From: Neorhodopirellula lusitana
GTDB lineage: Bacteria > Planctomycetota > Planctomycetia > Pirellulales > Pirellulaceae
NCBI RefSeq assembly: GCF_900182915.1
Contig: NZ_FXUG01000006.1
Location: 310,001 to 374,000 of the forward strand
Length of the DNA stretch: 64,000 bases
Reading direction: 5' to 3'
Part shown: in pieces, positions 17,012 to 25,560 of the stretch
How the letters are laid out: every line of letters starts with the position of its first letter
How positions within the stretch are numbered: position 1 is the stretch's first letter
The notes under the pieces: model-generated
The model's database searches: none
What the model was told of the DNA's origin: nothing
Seen by the model: the letters and a program-made list of their open reading frames with translations, nothing else
Program-made: the position numbers and the translations under genes

Positions 17012-17776
17012 GCCCTGCATCTTGCCAACCATTTTGCGGGTGGCAAACCGAGGAAGGAATGATGTACCGGTTACCATTAGTCGGTTCTTCCAACCTGGGA
17101 TGACGATGTCTTCGTTGCTGCGGTAGCCTTGATAACCGGCTTTCGCGACCACCTCGGCGGTCATGGTTTGCGACGCGAACATGTCGAGGCTGCCCATGCC
17201 GGAATCTTCACCGAAACCGGTTTCGGTCGCTCCCGGTTCCAAGCAGGTGATGTGCAGTCCACTGCCGGCGACCTCCTCGCGAAGTGCTTCGGTGAACGAA
17301 AGCACGTAGGCCTTGGATGCGTAATAAACGGCCATGTTGGGACCCGCTTGGTATGCTGCGATAGAACCCACATTTAGCACGCCACCCGTTTTTCGTTTCA
17401 GCATCCCAGGTAGCAGTTTGCGGGTCAGACGTGTCAGGGCGACGACATTCACCATCAACATGTTGGTTTGTCGATCGGCGGACATTTCAGAAAATTTGCC
17501 AAGCATGCCGAATCCCGCGTTGTTGACCAACGTGTCGATCTCAAGGGACCGATCGCGAAGTTGATCGCTGAGATGGTCGACGGCGTCGGGTGTCGATAGG
17601 TCCGCCGGGATGACGGTGGCGGTGATGTCATGTTGTGACCGCACATTGGCCGCGAGGTCATTCAATTTATCTTCGCTGCGTGCGACAAGCACGACGTTGT
17701 CACCGCTGGCGGCGAAAAGTTTTGTCAGCTCGAGGCCGATGCCGGAAGAGGCACCTGTGATCAGTGTGGTCGGCAT
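17006..17776 (-). CDS. short-chain dehydrogenase/reductase (DltE-like)
   Basis: 256 residues, classical SDR fold. The N-terminal cofactor motif is TLITGASSGIGLELTKLF (4-21), with an Arg at the end of the second strand (ARSEDK) suggesting NADP(H). Also present are DTLVNNAGFGMLG, the catalytic Ser in LNVGSIAAYQ, and Tyr/Lys in YYASKAY. The sequence after the active site, EPGATETGF, and the C-terminal NRLMVTGTSFLPR block resemble the subgroup annotated as YqjQ/DltE. The substrate is unknown. It lies between the aldehyde dehydrogenase and a DUF1328 gene, with separate spacing. Confidence 0.88.
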   Translation of the reverse strand: MPTTLITGASSGIGLELTKLFAASGDNVVLVARSEDKLNDLAANVRSQHDITATVIPADLSTPDAVDHLSDQLRDRSLEIDTLVNNAGFGMLGKFSEMSADRQTNMLMVNVVALTRLTRKLLPGMLKRKTGGVLNVGSIAAYQAGPNMAVYYASKAYVLSFTEALREEVAGSGLHITCLEPGATETGFGEDSGMGSLDMFASQTMTAEVVAKAGYQGYRSNEDIVIPGWKNRLMVTGTSFLPRFATRKMVGKMQGA

Positions 17777-17944
17777 CGTACTTCCTTTACGCTGGATGAA
17801 AGTTTCTGGAAAGCTCTAGATCAGAGCGGCATTCGCAGGGACAGCTAGGGCCGCTGTTTCGCGTTCGGTCGCATCACTCGCCGGCCCAAGCAGGTTCCAA
17901 TCGTCAAAGCGATTGGCCGCTTGGTCGCCGGCGAAATGCGAAAC

Positions 17945-18112
17945 TTAGGCGACTGGTCCGCGACGGCCCATGATCAGTCCGATCACGAACAGCACGAGGA
18001 AGACCACAAATAGGATCTTGGCGATGCTGGCGGCGGTACCGGCGACGACGCCGAATCCGAGTACACCAGCAATCAATGCGATAATCAAAAAGGTAATAGC
18101 CCAGCCCAACAT
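17945..18112 (-). CDS. DUF1328 small membrane protein (YtjA-like)
   Basis: A 55-residue protein starting [20 protein letters not shown] with two hydrophobic helices and a short basic tail (MGRRGP). This is the whole of the DUF1328 family, common in proteobacteria and planctomycetes and often induced by envelope or general stress. ATG at 18112 was chosen because AGGAG lies at the right distance; the frame extends further upstream, but the family begins here. Its exact function is unknown. Confidence 0.85.
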   Translation of the reverse strand: MLGWAITFLIIALIAGVLGFGVVAGTAASIAKILFVVFLVLFVIGLIMGRRGPVA

Positions 18113-18390
18113 ATTCGTCTCCTTAGTTTGCAATGTTTATCACGCGGAGGTGAACGTCACATCCAGCGTCTTTGTTTGTTTACTGAGTAGCGATTGGTGT
18201 GCCAAACGTTTCTTTTTCTCGTGGAACAGGGGTTCGGAAGTGACGTGTTTGGCTTCAATGGCGGGGACGAACGCTTGTAGAGCATGTTGGATTGTGAAAT
18301 GGTCGATTCGCTAGCATGATGGTGTTTTAAGAACCGATCGTTTCGTTGAACAACATTCACAACCAAATTCAGAACCCATTGGAGATCGTG

Positions 18391-19179
18391 ATGGATTTAA
18401 AACTCACCAATAAACTCGCGCTTGTTACTGGATCGACTTCCGGCATTGGCCGGTCGATTGCCAAGACGCTGCACGATGAGGGGGCCCGCGTGATCGTGAA
18501 CGGCCGCAGCCAGAAGTCGGTTGACGCGGGAATTGAGAAACTGGGCGGCGGCGAGCGTTTAATCGGGGTGCCTGCGGATGTGGGAACCGCTGAGGGATGC
18601 CAGGCCTTAATCGAGGCTGCTGAGAAGGTGGGCCCAATTGAGATCTTAGTTAACAACGCGGGGATCTTTGAGCCGAAACCATTTGAGGAAATCACCGACG
18701 AAGATTGGTTGCGGTTCTACGAAATCAACGTGCTCAGTGGTGTGCGTCTTTCCCGTGCGGTGTGTGGCGGCATGAAGCAACGGAATTGGGGTCGGATTGT
18801 GTTCATCAGCAGCGAGTCGGCGATCAATATTCCCGTCGAAATGATCCAGTACGGGATGACCAAGACGGCCCAGCTAGCCGTCTCTCGCGGCTTGGCGAAG
18901 GCGATGAAGAGTACTGGTGTGACCGTCAACAGTGTCCTGCCGGGTCCGACCTGGAGCGAAGGTGTTGAGCAGTTCATTGAAGACCTTGCCGGCGATGGCG
19001 ACGTCGAAGACACCAAGAAGGCGTTCTTCCAGGAGGCACGTCCGTCGTCGTTGATCCAGCGATTTGCCAGCACCGAAGAGGTTGCCGCTTTGGTTGCCTA
19101 CATTTGCAGCGAATTTGCCGCGGCGACCACGGGCGCCGCACTTCGATGTGATGGCGGGCTTGTCGATACGTGCGTTTAA
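18391..19179 (+). CDS. short-chain dehydrogenase/reductase (FabG-like)
   Basis: 262 residues. Cofactor motif LALVTGSTSGIGRSIAKTL, NADP-type NGRSQKS after the second strand, ILVNNAGIFEPK, catalytic Ser in FISSESAINIP, Tyr/Lys in YGMTKTAQL, and a typical SDR end, AAATTGAALRCDGGLVDT. Members with this SES/YGMTK pattern are commonly listed as 3-oxoacyl-ACP reductase-like oxidoreductases with unknown substrates. ATG at 18391 was chosen because GGAG precedes it and the family starts at MDLKLTNKLALVTG. It converges on the OYE gene 10 bp away. Confidence 0.88.
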   Translation: MDLKLTNKLALVTGSTSGIGRSIAKTLHDEGARVIVNGRSQKSVDAGIEKLGGGERLIGVPADVGTAEGCQALIEAAEKVGPIEILVNNAGIFEPKPFEEITDEDWLRFYEINVLSGVRLSRAVCGGMKQRNWGRIVFISSESAINIPVEMIQYGMTKTAQLAVSRGLAKAMKSTGVTVNSVLPGPTWSEGVEQFIEDLAGDGDVEDTKKAFFQEARPSSLIQRFASTEEVAALVAYICSEFAAATTGAALRCDGGLVDTCV

Positions 19180-19189
19180 GCGAGTCGCT

Positions 19190-20308
19190 TTACGAGGTGG
19201 CCGGGACCCGTTCTTGATAGGTAGGCCAATCGGCGTAGCCTTTTTCGTCAAACGAGTACCAGACATCACGGGGGGCGTCGTCAGCCAATGGCCAATCATT
19301 GGCAAAGCGTTCGACCAAATCAGGGTTGCTGATGTACGGGCGGCCGTAGGAGACCAGATCCGAACCGCCGTCAGCGATGGTGGCCGCGCCGGTCTCGCGA
19401 TCAAAACCAGCGTTGGCCATCAGGGTTCCTGAGTACACCTTGCGGAAGTCGTGCATGGTGAGTGGCTCACCGAGTTCGTGGAAGCCGAATGCCGTCCCGA
19501 TCAGGATGTGCAGGTAGGCTAGGTCGAATGAGTCCAGCTGCTCCGCGACGTACAGGAACTGTTCTCGGAAATCGGGCGATCCCATGTCGTTGAAGTCGCC
19601 ATGTGGCGAAATGCGGACACCGACTCGCTGGCTTGGGAAAACGCTGGTGACTGCAGCGGTAACTTCCCGTAGAAACTGGAAACGTTTTTCCGTACTACCG
19701 CCGTATTGGTCGTCGCGATGGTTGGTCTTGGATTGCAAGAACGTGTCGATCAGGTACCCATTGGCAGCGTGAATCTCGACGCCGTCAAAGCCTGCCTGCA
19801 TCGCCCGTTCGGCCGCTTGTTGGTACTCATCGATAACGTTTGAGATTTCGTCGGTGGTGAGTGCGTGTGGTGTCTCATGAGGCACTTTTCCCCCGTTTGA
19901 TTTAGGTGTTCGCAATGGGGCGCCTTCGTGCTTGACTGCCGACGGGGCAAGCGGCAGTTGGCCGTCATGGAAGTCACTGTGCGACGCTCGCCCGGTGTGC
20001 CAAAGTTGGCAAAACACTCTGCCGCCGGCCTCGTGGATCGAGTCGACGACCGGTTTCCAAGCGGCTTGCATCGCGTCGGTGTAGATGCCGGGGGCGTGCA
20101 TCCAGCCCACGCCCATTTGTGACGGAAACGTGCCCTCGGTGATGATCAAACCAGCAGAAGAACGCTGGCAGTAATACTTGGCCATCAAGTCATTCGCAAG
20201 CATTTCCTCGCCTGCGCGGGCTCGGGTCATGGGAGCCATTGCGATGCGGTTGGGAAGCTGAAGGTCGCCGAGGGTATAGGGCTGTAGTAATGGATTGGTG
20301 CTAGGCAT
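19190..20308 (-). CDS. Old Yellow Enzyme-type alkene reductase (NemA-like)
   Basis: 372 residues, FMN-binding TIM barrel. Motifs: LPNRIAMAPMTRARA (22-36), FCQLWHTGRASH (FMN and substrate contacts), GFDGVEIHAANGYLIDTFLQ (the His-Asn pair that anchors the substrate carbonyl), YGGSTEKRFQFLREV, and the phosphate-binding ANAGFDRETGAATI with SYGRPYISNPDL. Such enzymes reduce activated C=C bonds and nitro esters with NAD(P)H. The start is ATG 20308; an upstream extension in frame is not family-like. It fits a cluster of electrophile-detoxifying genes together with the PfpI protein upstream. Confidence 0.92.
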   Translation of the reverse strand: MPSTNPLLQPYTLGDLQLPNRIAMAPMTRARAGEEMLANDLMAKYYCQRSSAGLIITEGTFPSQMGVGWMHAPGIYTDAMQAAWKPVVDSIHEAGGRVFCQLWHTGRASHSDFHDGQLPLAPSAVKHEGAPLRTPKSNGGKVPHETPHALTTDEISNVIDEYQQAAERAMQAGFDGVEIHAANGYLIDTFLQSKTNHRDDQYGGSTEKRFQFLREVTAAVTSVFPSQRVGVRISPHGDFNDMGSPDFREQFLYVAEQLDSFDLAYLHILIGTAFGFHELGEPLTMHDFRKVYSGTLMANAGFDRETGAATIADGGSDLVSYGRPYISNPDLVERFANDWPLADDAPRDVWYSFDEKGYADWPTYQERVPATS

Positions 20309-20463
20309 CGTGTTGTGGGCTCGGAGAGTTTTGGCGGCGATGGAAAGGTGGTGGTGGCTATCGGGCACCGGGGATCACGACCACCGAGCCGATGCAGTTC
20401 TCGGTCCGGCGGTGGTTCCCCGTGCGACAGCAGTTGGTGTGCAAACGCGTGTGGTAAGCGGAC

Positions 20464-21030
20464 TTATGCCGTTTGTTTCGCATGTTTGCCTTCGGCGATT
20501 TCTTCGATTGCTTTACTGCAGAATGCGGGTAAATCATCGGGGCGTCGGCTCGTGACCAACCCTTGGTCACAAACGCATTCTTCGTCAACCCAGTGCGCTC
20601 CGGCATTGGTTAGGTCGGTCTTTAGGCTGGGCCAAGATGTCACTTTTCTTCCTTCTACCACTCCTGCTTCGATCAATGTCCAGGGCCCGTGGCAGATCGC
20701 AGCGACTGGCTTGTGTTGCTTGAAAAAGTCTCGCACGAAGTCCACCGCTTCTTCGTTGACACGCAGGGCATCGGGGTTGAACACGCCACCGGGCAGTACC
20801 AAGGCGTCATAGTCCGATGCACTGACGTCGCCGACAACTTGGTCGACGTCAAATTTGTCGCCTTGCTTTTCGTGGTGAACGCCCTGGATTTGACCGGATG
20901 CGATCGACACCAGTTGCACGTTGGCTCCGGCGTCCTTGATGGCTTTCCAGGGTTCGGTGAGTTCGACTTGCTCGAAGCCGTCGGTAGCGAGAAAAGCGAC
21001 GGTCTTGTTTTGTAGGTTTTGCTGACCCAT
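20464..21030 (-). CDS. PfpI/DJ-1 family protein (YhbO-like)
   Basis: 188 residues of the class I glutamine amidotransferase-like fold. The nucleophile elbow reads AAICHGPWTL, with a glutamate earlier in FEQVELTEP and LPGGVFNPD forming the rest of the site. The order and length match PfpI/YhbO proteins, described as stress-induced deglycases, chaperones or proteases acting on glyoxal-modified proteins. ATG 21030 is preceded by a weak purine-rich site. The location next to an OYE reductase suggests a carbonyl-stress role; this is inference. Confidence 0.88.
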   Translation of the reverse strand: MGQQNLQNKTVAFLATDGFEQVELTEPWKAIKDAGANVQLVSIASGQIQGVHHEKQGDKFDVDQVVGDVSASDYDALVLPGGVFNPDALRVNEEAVDFVRDFFKQHKPVAAICHGPWTLIEAGVVEGRKVTSWPSLKTDLTNAGAHWVDEECVCDQGLVTSRRPDDLPAFCSKAIEEIAEGKHAKQTA

Positions 21031-21189
21031 GGCGATTGCCTTTCGGTTGGAGTGAAATCAGCCGGCGTGGATTGCCAGCGGTCAGACGCGGAGGGTGTCC
21101 AATGGGACACGGTGAAAAACACACGTCATTCGAGGTGTTAAAGCGATTCGCGTGCCAATGATTTCGAGTCAGCTGTTTGTCTCCGAGAT

Positions 21190-21675
21190 TTATTTGCCTT
21201 TGCGATTGTCTAGCAGGAGCTGATCACATTCTTCGCGGCGTATCGAGCCGCGAAGAGTCATGGGAAAGGAGAATTGCTTGGCGAGTTCGGTTCCGGTCAC
21301 ACCCAGCGAACCGAAGCCTGCTTCGATGACAATTGTTTGAGCTGCACCGTAGGCAACTTGCCGGATGCCAGCGGTCGCGATTGCGGACATGCACATTGGG
21401 CACGGTTCGGCGGTCGATACGATCCAGTAGCTATTCAGTTTGGTTTTACCAAGACTGCGGCAAGCCGCTGCGATGGCGTTGACCTCGGCATGCAGGCTTG
21501 GATTGTGGGTCGCCGCGACCTGATTGTGCTCTAGAGAAATCGGTGTTCCGTTATTGTCGAAGACGCCTGCACCAAATGGATGTTGGCCGATTTGGACGCC
21601 TTGGCGTGCCACGTTCAGAACGGCATCCATCCAATGTGATAGTTCGCTGTCCGGTACGTTCGAGCTGGAGGTCAT
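21190..21675 (-). CDS. nucleoside/guanine deaminase family protein
   Basis: 161 residues with the zinc-dependent deaminase signature: HAEVNAI (zinc His and catalytic Glu) and PCPMCMSAI (two zinc Cys). The size and the NNGTPISLEHNQV block fit the tRNA-adenosine/guanine deaminase (GuaD/TadA) superfamily. TadA is normally recognised by additional motifs not seen here, so a free-base or nucleoside deaminase is more likely. ATG 21675 avoids overlap with the upstream gene; GTG 21690 is an alternative that would overlap it by 11 bp. It is probably co-transcribed with that gene. Confidence 0.8.
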   Translation of the reverse strand: MTSSSNVPDSELSHWMDAVLNVARQGVQIGQHPFGAGVFDNNGTPISLEHNQVAATHNPSLHAEVNAIAAACRSLGKTKLNSYWIVSTAEPCPMCMSAIATAGIRQVAYGAAQTIVIEAGFGSLGVTGTELAKQFSFPMTLRGSIRREECDQLLLDNRKGK

Positions 21676-21679
21676 GTTG

Positions 21680-22363
21680 TTAGTCACCACTAGAGAATTC
21701 GGGCAGGATCAGACGTTTGTCAGCATGCGTGGCGATCAGCTTTTGAATCGCAGCGACTTGACCGTCAATGGCATCGCCCGCGGCAGCATTCACTTCGCTA
21801 TCGGCACGTCCTGAAAACAATCCTGGCAAGCGAACCTGCACATCCAGTGCCACGGTCAGCGATACCTCGGTCCCGTTGTCACTGGGGTTGGCGTCGAGGG
21901 TGGTGATGTAGTGCTTTAAGTTGCCGGCAGGGAACTTTGATTCGGTGACCACGTTCATCCCGTCGGGTTGGATATCGGCCTGTTGTCGCAGAACGAGTTC
22001 ATCAGCCTCCAATGCCGGGTCTTCCAACCGCACGGTGATTTCTTTGATCGCCACGACGGAGCTTTCAGATTGGCCACGGATGGCATTGAGTAGCGGGCGT
22101 TTGTCTTGGCTGGTGTCGATGTCAATGTCTTGGATCTTTTCGTCCAGAAGCGTCATGCCGGACTGGCCGACGATTGCGGCGGTCGCGTTCTTTCGAACCA
22201 TGATTTGTCGAAATTTGGCATAATCGCAGTCAATCGAAAAGGTTCGAGACTGCGATGCGGATGCCAGGTAATCGATCGGTGACAACGCCCAAGCGAGTGC
22301 CGCGATGACGACGATGCCGACTCCGACGATCGTCGCGGTCAAGAGCTTGGTTTTGGGTTTCAT
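21680..22363 (-). CDS. N-terminally anchored protein with SRPBCC/polyketide-cyclase-like fold
   Basis: 227 residues, no firm family. One membrane segment (about 8-27) is followed by a predominantly beta region, FSIDCDYAKFRQIM through RLPGLFSGRADSEVNAAAGDAIDGQVAAIQKLI. The last part matches the C-terminal helix of DUF2505/SRPBCC-type proteins, in which a long amphipathic helix closes a ligand-binding pocket. It is probably exported to the periplasmic face. It lies a few bases before the deaminase gene on the same strand. A lipid or hydrophobic ligand is a guess. Confidence 0.55.
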   Translation of the reverse strand: MKPKTKLLTATIVGVGIVVIAALAWALSPIDYLASASQSRTFSIDCDYAKFRQIMVRKNATAAIVGQSGMTLLDEKIQDIDIDTSQDKRPLLNAIRGQSESSVVAIKEITVRLEDPALEADELVLRQQADIQPDGMNVVTESKFPAGNLKHYITTLDANPSDNGTEVSLTVALDVQVRLPGLFSGRADSEVNAAAGDAIDGQVAAIQKLIATHADKRLILPEFSSGD

Positions 22364-22516
22364 GATGGGCCAGGTTGTCTAGAAGAGAGGGGCGTGTTGT
22401 CGTCGCAGAGCACTGGCGGTCAAACACCGAAGCGATTAAGCAACGGCGGCTAATAGTGTGTTCCGGTCGAAGGCAGGTCATTCTAGTCCGGCGACCGGGG
22501 CATCCAAGTTGGCTTG

Positions 22517-23122
22517 TTAGAAACCGTTTTCGATCACGACTTCATCGAGTGGAAGCTGTCCGGGTTTCGGCCGGGCTGCTTGTGTGCCCTTGCCGATCGC
22601 GACCATGGGACCCATGACGTGATCCTCGGGTAGGTTGATCAGCTTGGCGACTGCCTCGATGTCGAAACCGATCATGGGGCAAGATTGATAGCCAAGGCCT
22701 TGGGCGGCCAGCATCATCGTTTGCATGGCGATGCCGATGGAGCGTTGGGCTTCGTCTCGCTGCAACCACTCGCGGCCTTTGTGGAACTCTCCCATCCAGC
22801 TCACCAACATATCGGAGACCTCCTTGGGCGCGTTGGCAAAGTATCGAGTTGGCTCCTTTTGCCATGCCTTCATGTCAGCGGTGAACAAGACCAACAACGA
22901 GGCGTCGGTCATCTGGCTTTGGTCGTTACCAAATTCCTTGCGGATCTTCGCTCGTAATTCCGGGTCTCGCAGGATTACGAATCGCCAGTGCTGGATATTG
23001 AAACTGGTCGGTGACTGGATGGTGGTCTCGAGCAACTCCTTTTCTTCGGCTGCCGTCATTGTGTGGTCGGCGTCGAAGTGCTTCACGGCTCGGCGGTTGT
23101 AAATGGCATCTTTGACTTGCAT
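22517..23122 (-). CDS. nitroreductase family protein
   Basis: 201 residues, FMN-dependent nitroreductase fold. It begins MQVKDAIYNRRAVKHFD, with the conserved RRAVK FMN-phosphate contact, then TIQSPTSFNIQHWRFVILRD (SxxNxQxWRF) and GLGYQSCPMIGFDIEAVAKLI. These features match NAD(P)H nitroreductases of the NfsB/YdgI group; the substrates could be nitroaromatics, quinones or flavins. ATG 23122 is chosen with AGGA upstream. It is not BluB, because the DMB-synthase motifs are absent. Confidence 0.88.
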   Translation of the reverse strand: MQVKDAIYNRRAVKHFDADHTMTAAEEKELLETTIQSPTSFNIQHWRFVILRDPELRAKIRKEFGNDQSQMTDASLLVLFTADMKAWQKEPTRYFANAPKEVSDMLVSWMGEFHKGREWLQRDEAQRSIGIAMQTMMLAAQGLGYQSCPMIGFDIEAVAKLINLPEDHVMGPMVAIGKGTQAARPKPGQLPLDEVVIENGF

Positions 23123-23500
23123 ATCTGGAGTCCTTTTAGGAAGTGGTGTTTGAGTGGAACCCAAGGAAATGGTTTTGTACCCGACTGATCCGCCTGGGAC
23201 GATGTCCAGTCCTTGCCGCCTTCCAAAATCCGCGTGATCGGGACCGCTTTTTCAGTTGGTTATCAGGTGCCTACTTCCCCGAGCGAAGTCTTGATTGGTG
23301 TCAGGGGAAAGGGGCGGTGCGGGGTCGGGGGTTCGTTTTGCGCCCTGGTGGTTGTGAGGCGTGTGCTTGCAGGTGAGGCTACGCGAGTGATCGGTTCGTG
23401 GGCATTTGCTGGCGAATGTAGGTTTCCTGGCTGGGGCAAACGACGCATGCCGGATAGAATACGCCGCTCATTTCCACCTCGCAAAAATCAGTGAAACCGC
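23123..23500. other. divergent intergenic region with B12-box-like sequence
   Basis: 378 bp between the nitroreductase and moaA starts. No gene or clear promoter was found. On the minus strand, the complement of 23418-23432 reads AGCCAGGAAACCTAC, close to the conserved 3' B12 box of cobalamin riboswitches. The 5' half expected for that RNA would extend into moaA and is not convincing. Confidence 0.3.
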
Positions 23501-24481
23501 TTGCTTGTTGATCGATTCGGCCGAAAACACACCAGCCTTCGCATCAGTGTTACTGATCGGTGCAACCTGCGCTGCACGTATTGCATGCCGGCCGACACGC
23601 CGGACTATTGTGAGCGGGATTCGATCCTGACGTTCGAAGAAATCACGCGAGTGGTTCGTGTCGCCGCATCGATGGGCGTTGACGACGTTCGCTTGACGGG
23701 AGGAGAGCCGTTGGTGCGGGCCCAGCTGCACAAGTTGGTGGCCGCCCTCAACGCGATCGAAAATGTCAAGAAGGTCTCGCTGACGACCAACGGAATTCTG
23801 TTGGTGGATCAGCTACCGGAACTGCATGCGGCGGGGCTACGCAGCGTGAATGTTAGTTTGGACGCGTTAGATGAACCGTCGTTTGCGGAGGTGACTCGGC
23901 GTCCCGGACTTCAGCGGGTGCTGGATGCCATTGAAGCATGCCGGAAGCTTCACATCAAAGTGAAAGTCAACGCGATTGCGATGCGGGACTTTACCGAAAG
24001 GCAGATCGCCGCGTTTGGCGAGTTCACGCGTGCGACCGAGATTCCGGTCCGCTTTATCGAGTTCATGCCGCTAGACGCGGACGGGAATTGGGATGCGTCG
24101 AGTGTGTTGCCGGGACGCCGGATTTTGGAATTGTTCTCCGACCAAGTGCGACCGCTCATCCAGAAAGGGACTCCGAACGCCTCGCCAGCGAATGATTACC
24201 AGTTTGACGATGGCGTGGGGACGATTGGAATCATCGCGTCGGTGACGGAACCATTCTGTGATACGTGCAACCGGTTTCGTTTGACCGCGGATGGCCAATT
24301 GCGTAGTTGCTTGTTCGGTGGCGATTCGGGTGACCTGAGGCAGGTGCTGCGTGATGGCGGCGATAATCAGGCGATCGCTGATCGGATGATCGCAGCGGTG
24401 CAAGCGAAAAAACGCGGGCATGGCACGGATGACTTGGCATTCGATCGACCGTCACGACCGATGTACTCGATCGGTGGCTAG
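23501..24481 (+). CDS. moaA: GTP 3',8-cyclase MoaA
   Basis: 326 residues. A radical SAM enzyme for the first step of molybdenum cofactor synthesis (GTP to cyclic dehydro-GTP). The SAM [4Fe-4S] motif is CNLRCTYC (C21, C25, C28), with VRLTGGEPLVR next. The second C-terminal cluster is CDTCNRFRLTADGQLRSC (C-x2-C-x13-C), and the protein ends with the essential GG. TTG at 23501 is the only usable start, since an in-frame stop lies at 23492, and the Shine-Dalgarno site is weak. Molybdenum cofactor is needed by NapA in this window. It is convergent with the DUF3565-Rrf2 pair. Confidence 0.95.
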   Translation: MLVDRFGRKHTSLRISVTDRCNLRCTYCMPADTPDYCERDSILTFEEITRVVRVAASMGVDDVRLTGGEPLVRAQLHKLVAALNAIENVKKVSLTTNGILLVDQLPELHAAGLRSVNVSLDALDEPSFAEVTRRPGLQRVLDAIEACRKLHIKVKVNAIAMRDFTERQIAAFGEFTRATEIPVRFIEFMPLDADGNWDASSVLPGRRILELFSDQVRPLIQKGTPNASPANDYQFDDGVGTIGIIASVTEPFCDTCNRFRLTADGQLRSCLFGGDSGDLRQVLRDGGDNQAIADRMIAAVQAKKRGHGTDDLAFDRPSRPMYSIGG

Positions 24482-24541
24482 CTAGTTGCTTGGCCAACGG
24501 GGAGCCGTTCGGTGTGATGGTTTTCCCGAAGTTGCGCCGGA

Positions 24542-24787
24542 TTATTCAGCGGAAGTCGGTTGTTCGTCAACGGGAGCATTCTCGCTGCACTTCTTGCAGT
24601 TCAGGCGGAAGCCCAGCATCGACGCCCGTCCTTCCGGCGTTTTGACCCAGTCACGGCGTACTAGCGGTGGGTCATGGCGGACGTGTTGGTTGTGACCGCA
24701 AGCAAGTTGTGCAACCCAGTGTCCTTCTTCGTCGTTGTGGTAGCCGGTGATGGGTTGAAGGCTCTCTTGATCATCGGCGTTCTTCAC
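24542..24787 (-). CDS. DUF3565 family protein
   Basis: 81 residues. The family core is visible: [20 protein letters not shown], then [15 protein letters not shown], then a C-terminal LNCKKC pair that with the earlier Cys-His could bind zinc or iron. The function is unknown. The start is taken as GTG 24787, which overlaps the Rrf2 stop codon in a GTGA junction, a sign of translational coupling; TTG 24802 is the alternative. The tight link to an Rrf2 regulator suggests a nitrosative or iron-sulfur stress role. Confidence 0.8.
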   Translation of the reverse strand: MKNADDQESLQPITGYHNDEEGHWVAQLACGHNQHVRHDPPLVRRDWVKTPEGRASMLGFRLNCKKCSENAPVDEQPTSAE

Positions 24788-25209
24788 GATGTGCTTTCGC
24801 AAAGCGGAATGATGGGGTTGGCTGAGTCAACGAGTTCTTGAATGGTGACGCCAGCAAACGCTTTCTCGGTGGCTGCGTAGGCTCGGTCGAGTTCCGCATG
24901 CAACGGGCAAAGGACCGTGTGACTCTTTAAGCCGAGCGGGCACTTGCGAATTCGTTCGATCGGATCGACGGTATTGATGACATCCAAAATGGTTAAGCGA
25001 TCCGTCGACACGATCAGCTCGTATCCACCACCAGGGCCCGGACGCGATTGCACCAAGCCAGCGGAGCATAGGTCTTGCAGCACTCGCGTCAGGTAACGAC
25101 GCGGCACCTTGGTTTGCTCGGCCAGCAAGTCCGCCGAGACCGGGTGGTCGGCTTGGCTGCCCATGCAGGCGATCGCGCGGAGTGCGTATTCAGCAGTCTT
25201 GGATATCAT
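24784..25209 (-). CDS. Rrf2-family transcriptional regulator (NsrR/IscR-like)
   Basis: 141 residues. The winged-helix part begins [16 protein letters not shown], includes [19 protein letters not shown] and the glycine-rich wing [10 protein letters not shown]. The cluster region is [15 protein letters not shown] (C90, C101, H97), which keeps the first and last of the three usual Cys but has Ser96 where the middle Cys of IscR or NsrR would be; C48 and a C-terminal Cys are other possible ligands. Such proteins sense NO, iron-sulfur status or redox state. A perfect 8-8-8 palindrome overlaps its promoter, so autoregulation is likely. Confidence 0.88.
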   Translation of the reverse strand: MISKTAEYALRAIACMGSQADHPVSADLLAEQTKVPRRYLTRVLQDLCSAGLVQSRPGPGGGYELIVSTDRLTILDVINTVDPIERIRKCPLGLKSHTVLCPLHAELDRAYAATEKAFAGVTIQELVDSANPIIPLCESTS

Positions 25210-25246
25210 CAAAATTAGTCACGAGCGGGAGTGCGACCCAGCGTGC

Positions 25247-25273
25247 AGATTGTTGCTTTAAGAACAATCTATA
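25247..25273 (-). promoter_or_regulatory. palindromic operator and -10 box of the Rrf2 gene
   Basis: AGATTGTT (25247-25254) and AACAATCT (25263-25270) are perfect inverted copies separated by 8 bp, giving a 24-bp near-palindrome about 38 bp before the Rrf2 start. On the minus strand TATAGA (25273-25268) overlaps one edge and looks like the -10 hexamer. The size and position fit an Rrf2-dimer operator. The remaining 25274-25560 intergenic DNA shows no gene. Confidence 0.65.
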
Positions 25274-25560
25274 CCTGTGGGTGCATGAGTGTAGTTTACC
25301 GGTTGGTCCACAGCCAAGCAATCGCAATCCATGGCTGCCGGATTCAACTCCTGTCGTTCCAGTCGTGCAAGTTGTGCGGTCCGAACTGGGGGGAAGATGC
25401 CATTTAACGCGTAAAGACGGCATAACCGGCCCTGAACGGACGTTTCTATGTCGCGAAATCGGAAGGCGACTCCAAAGGTGTACACTCAAGTGCAGATAAA
25501 GGCTGTGTTGTGGAAGGATCCGCAGCAGTTCGGCGTTTTGTTTTGGACAAGGGGTTTGGG

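Noticed and set aside
22517-23122. BluB (DMB synthase), suggested by the nearby B12-box-like sequence
   Set aside because: The protein is a standard NfsB/YdgI-like nitroreductase without BluB-specific motifs.
25510-25560. Upstream TTG start for the BBP7 protein
   Set aside because: It would put 17 charged residues before a clear signal peptide; ATG 25561 with AAGGGG fits better.
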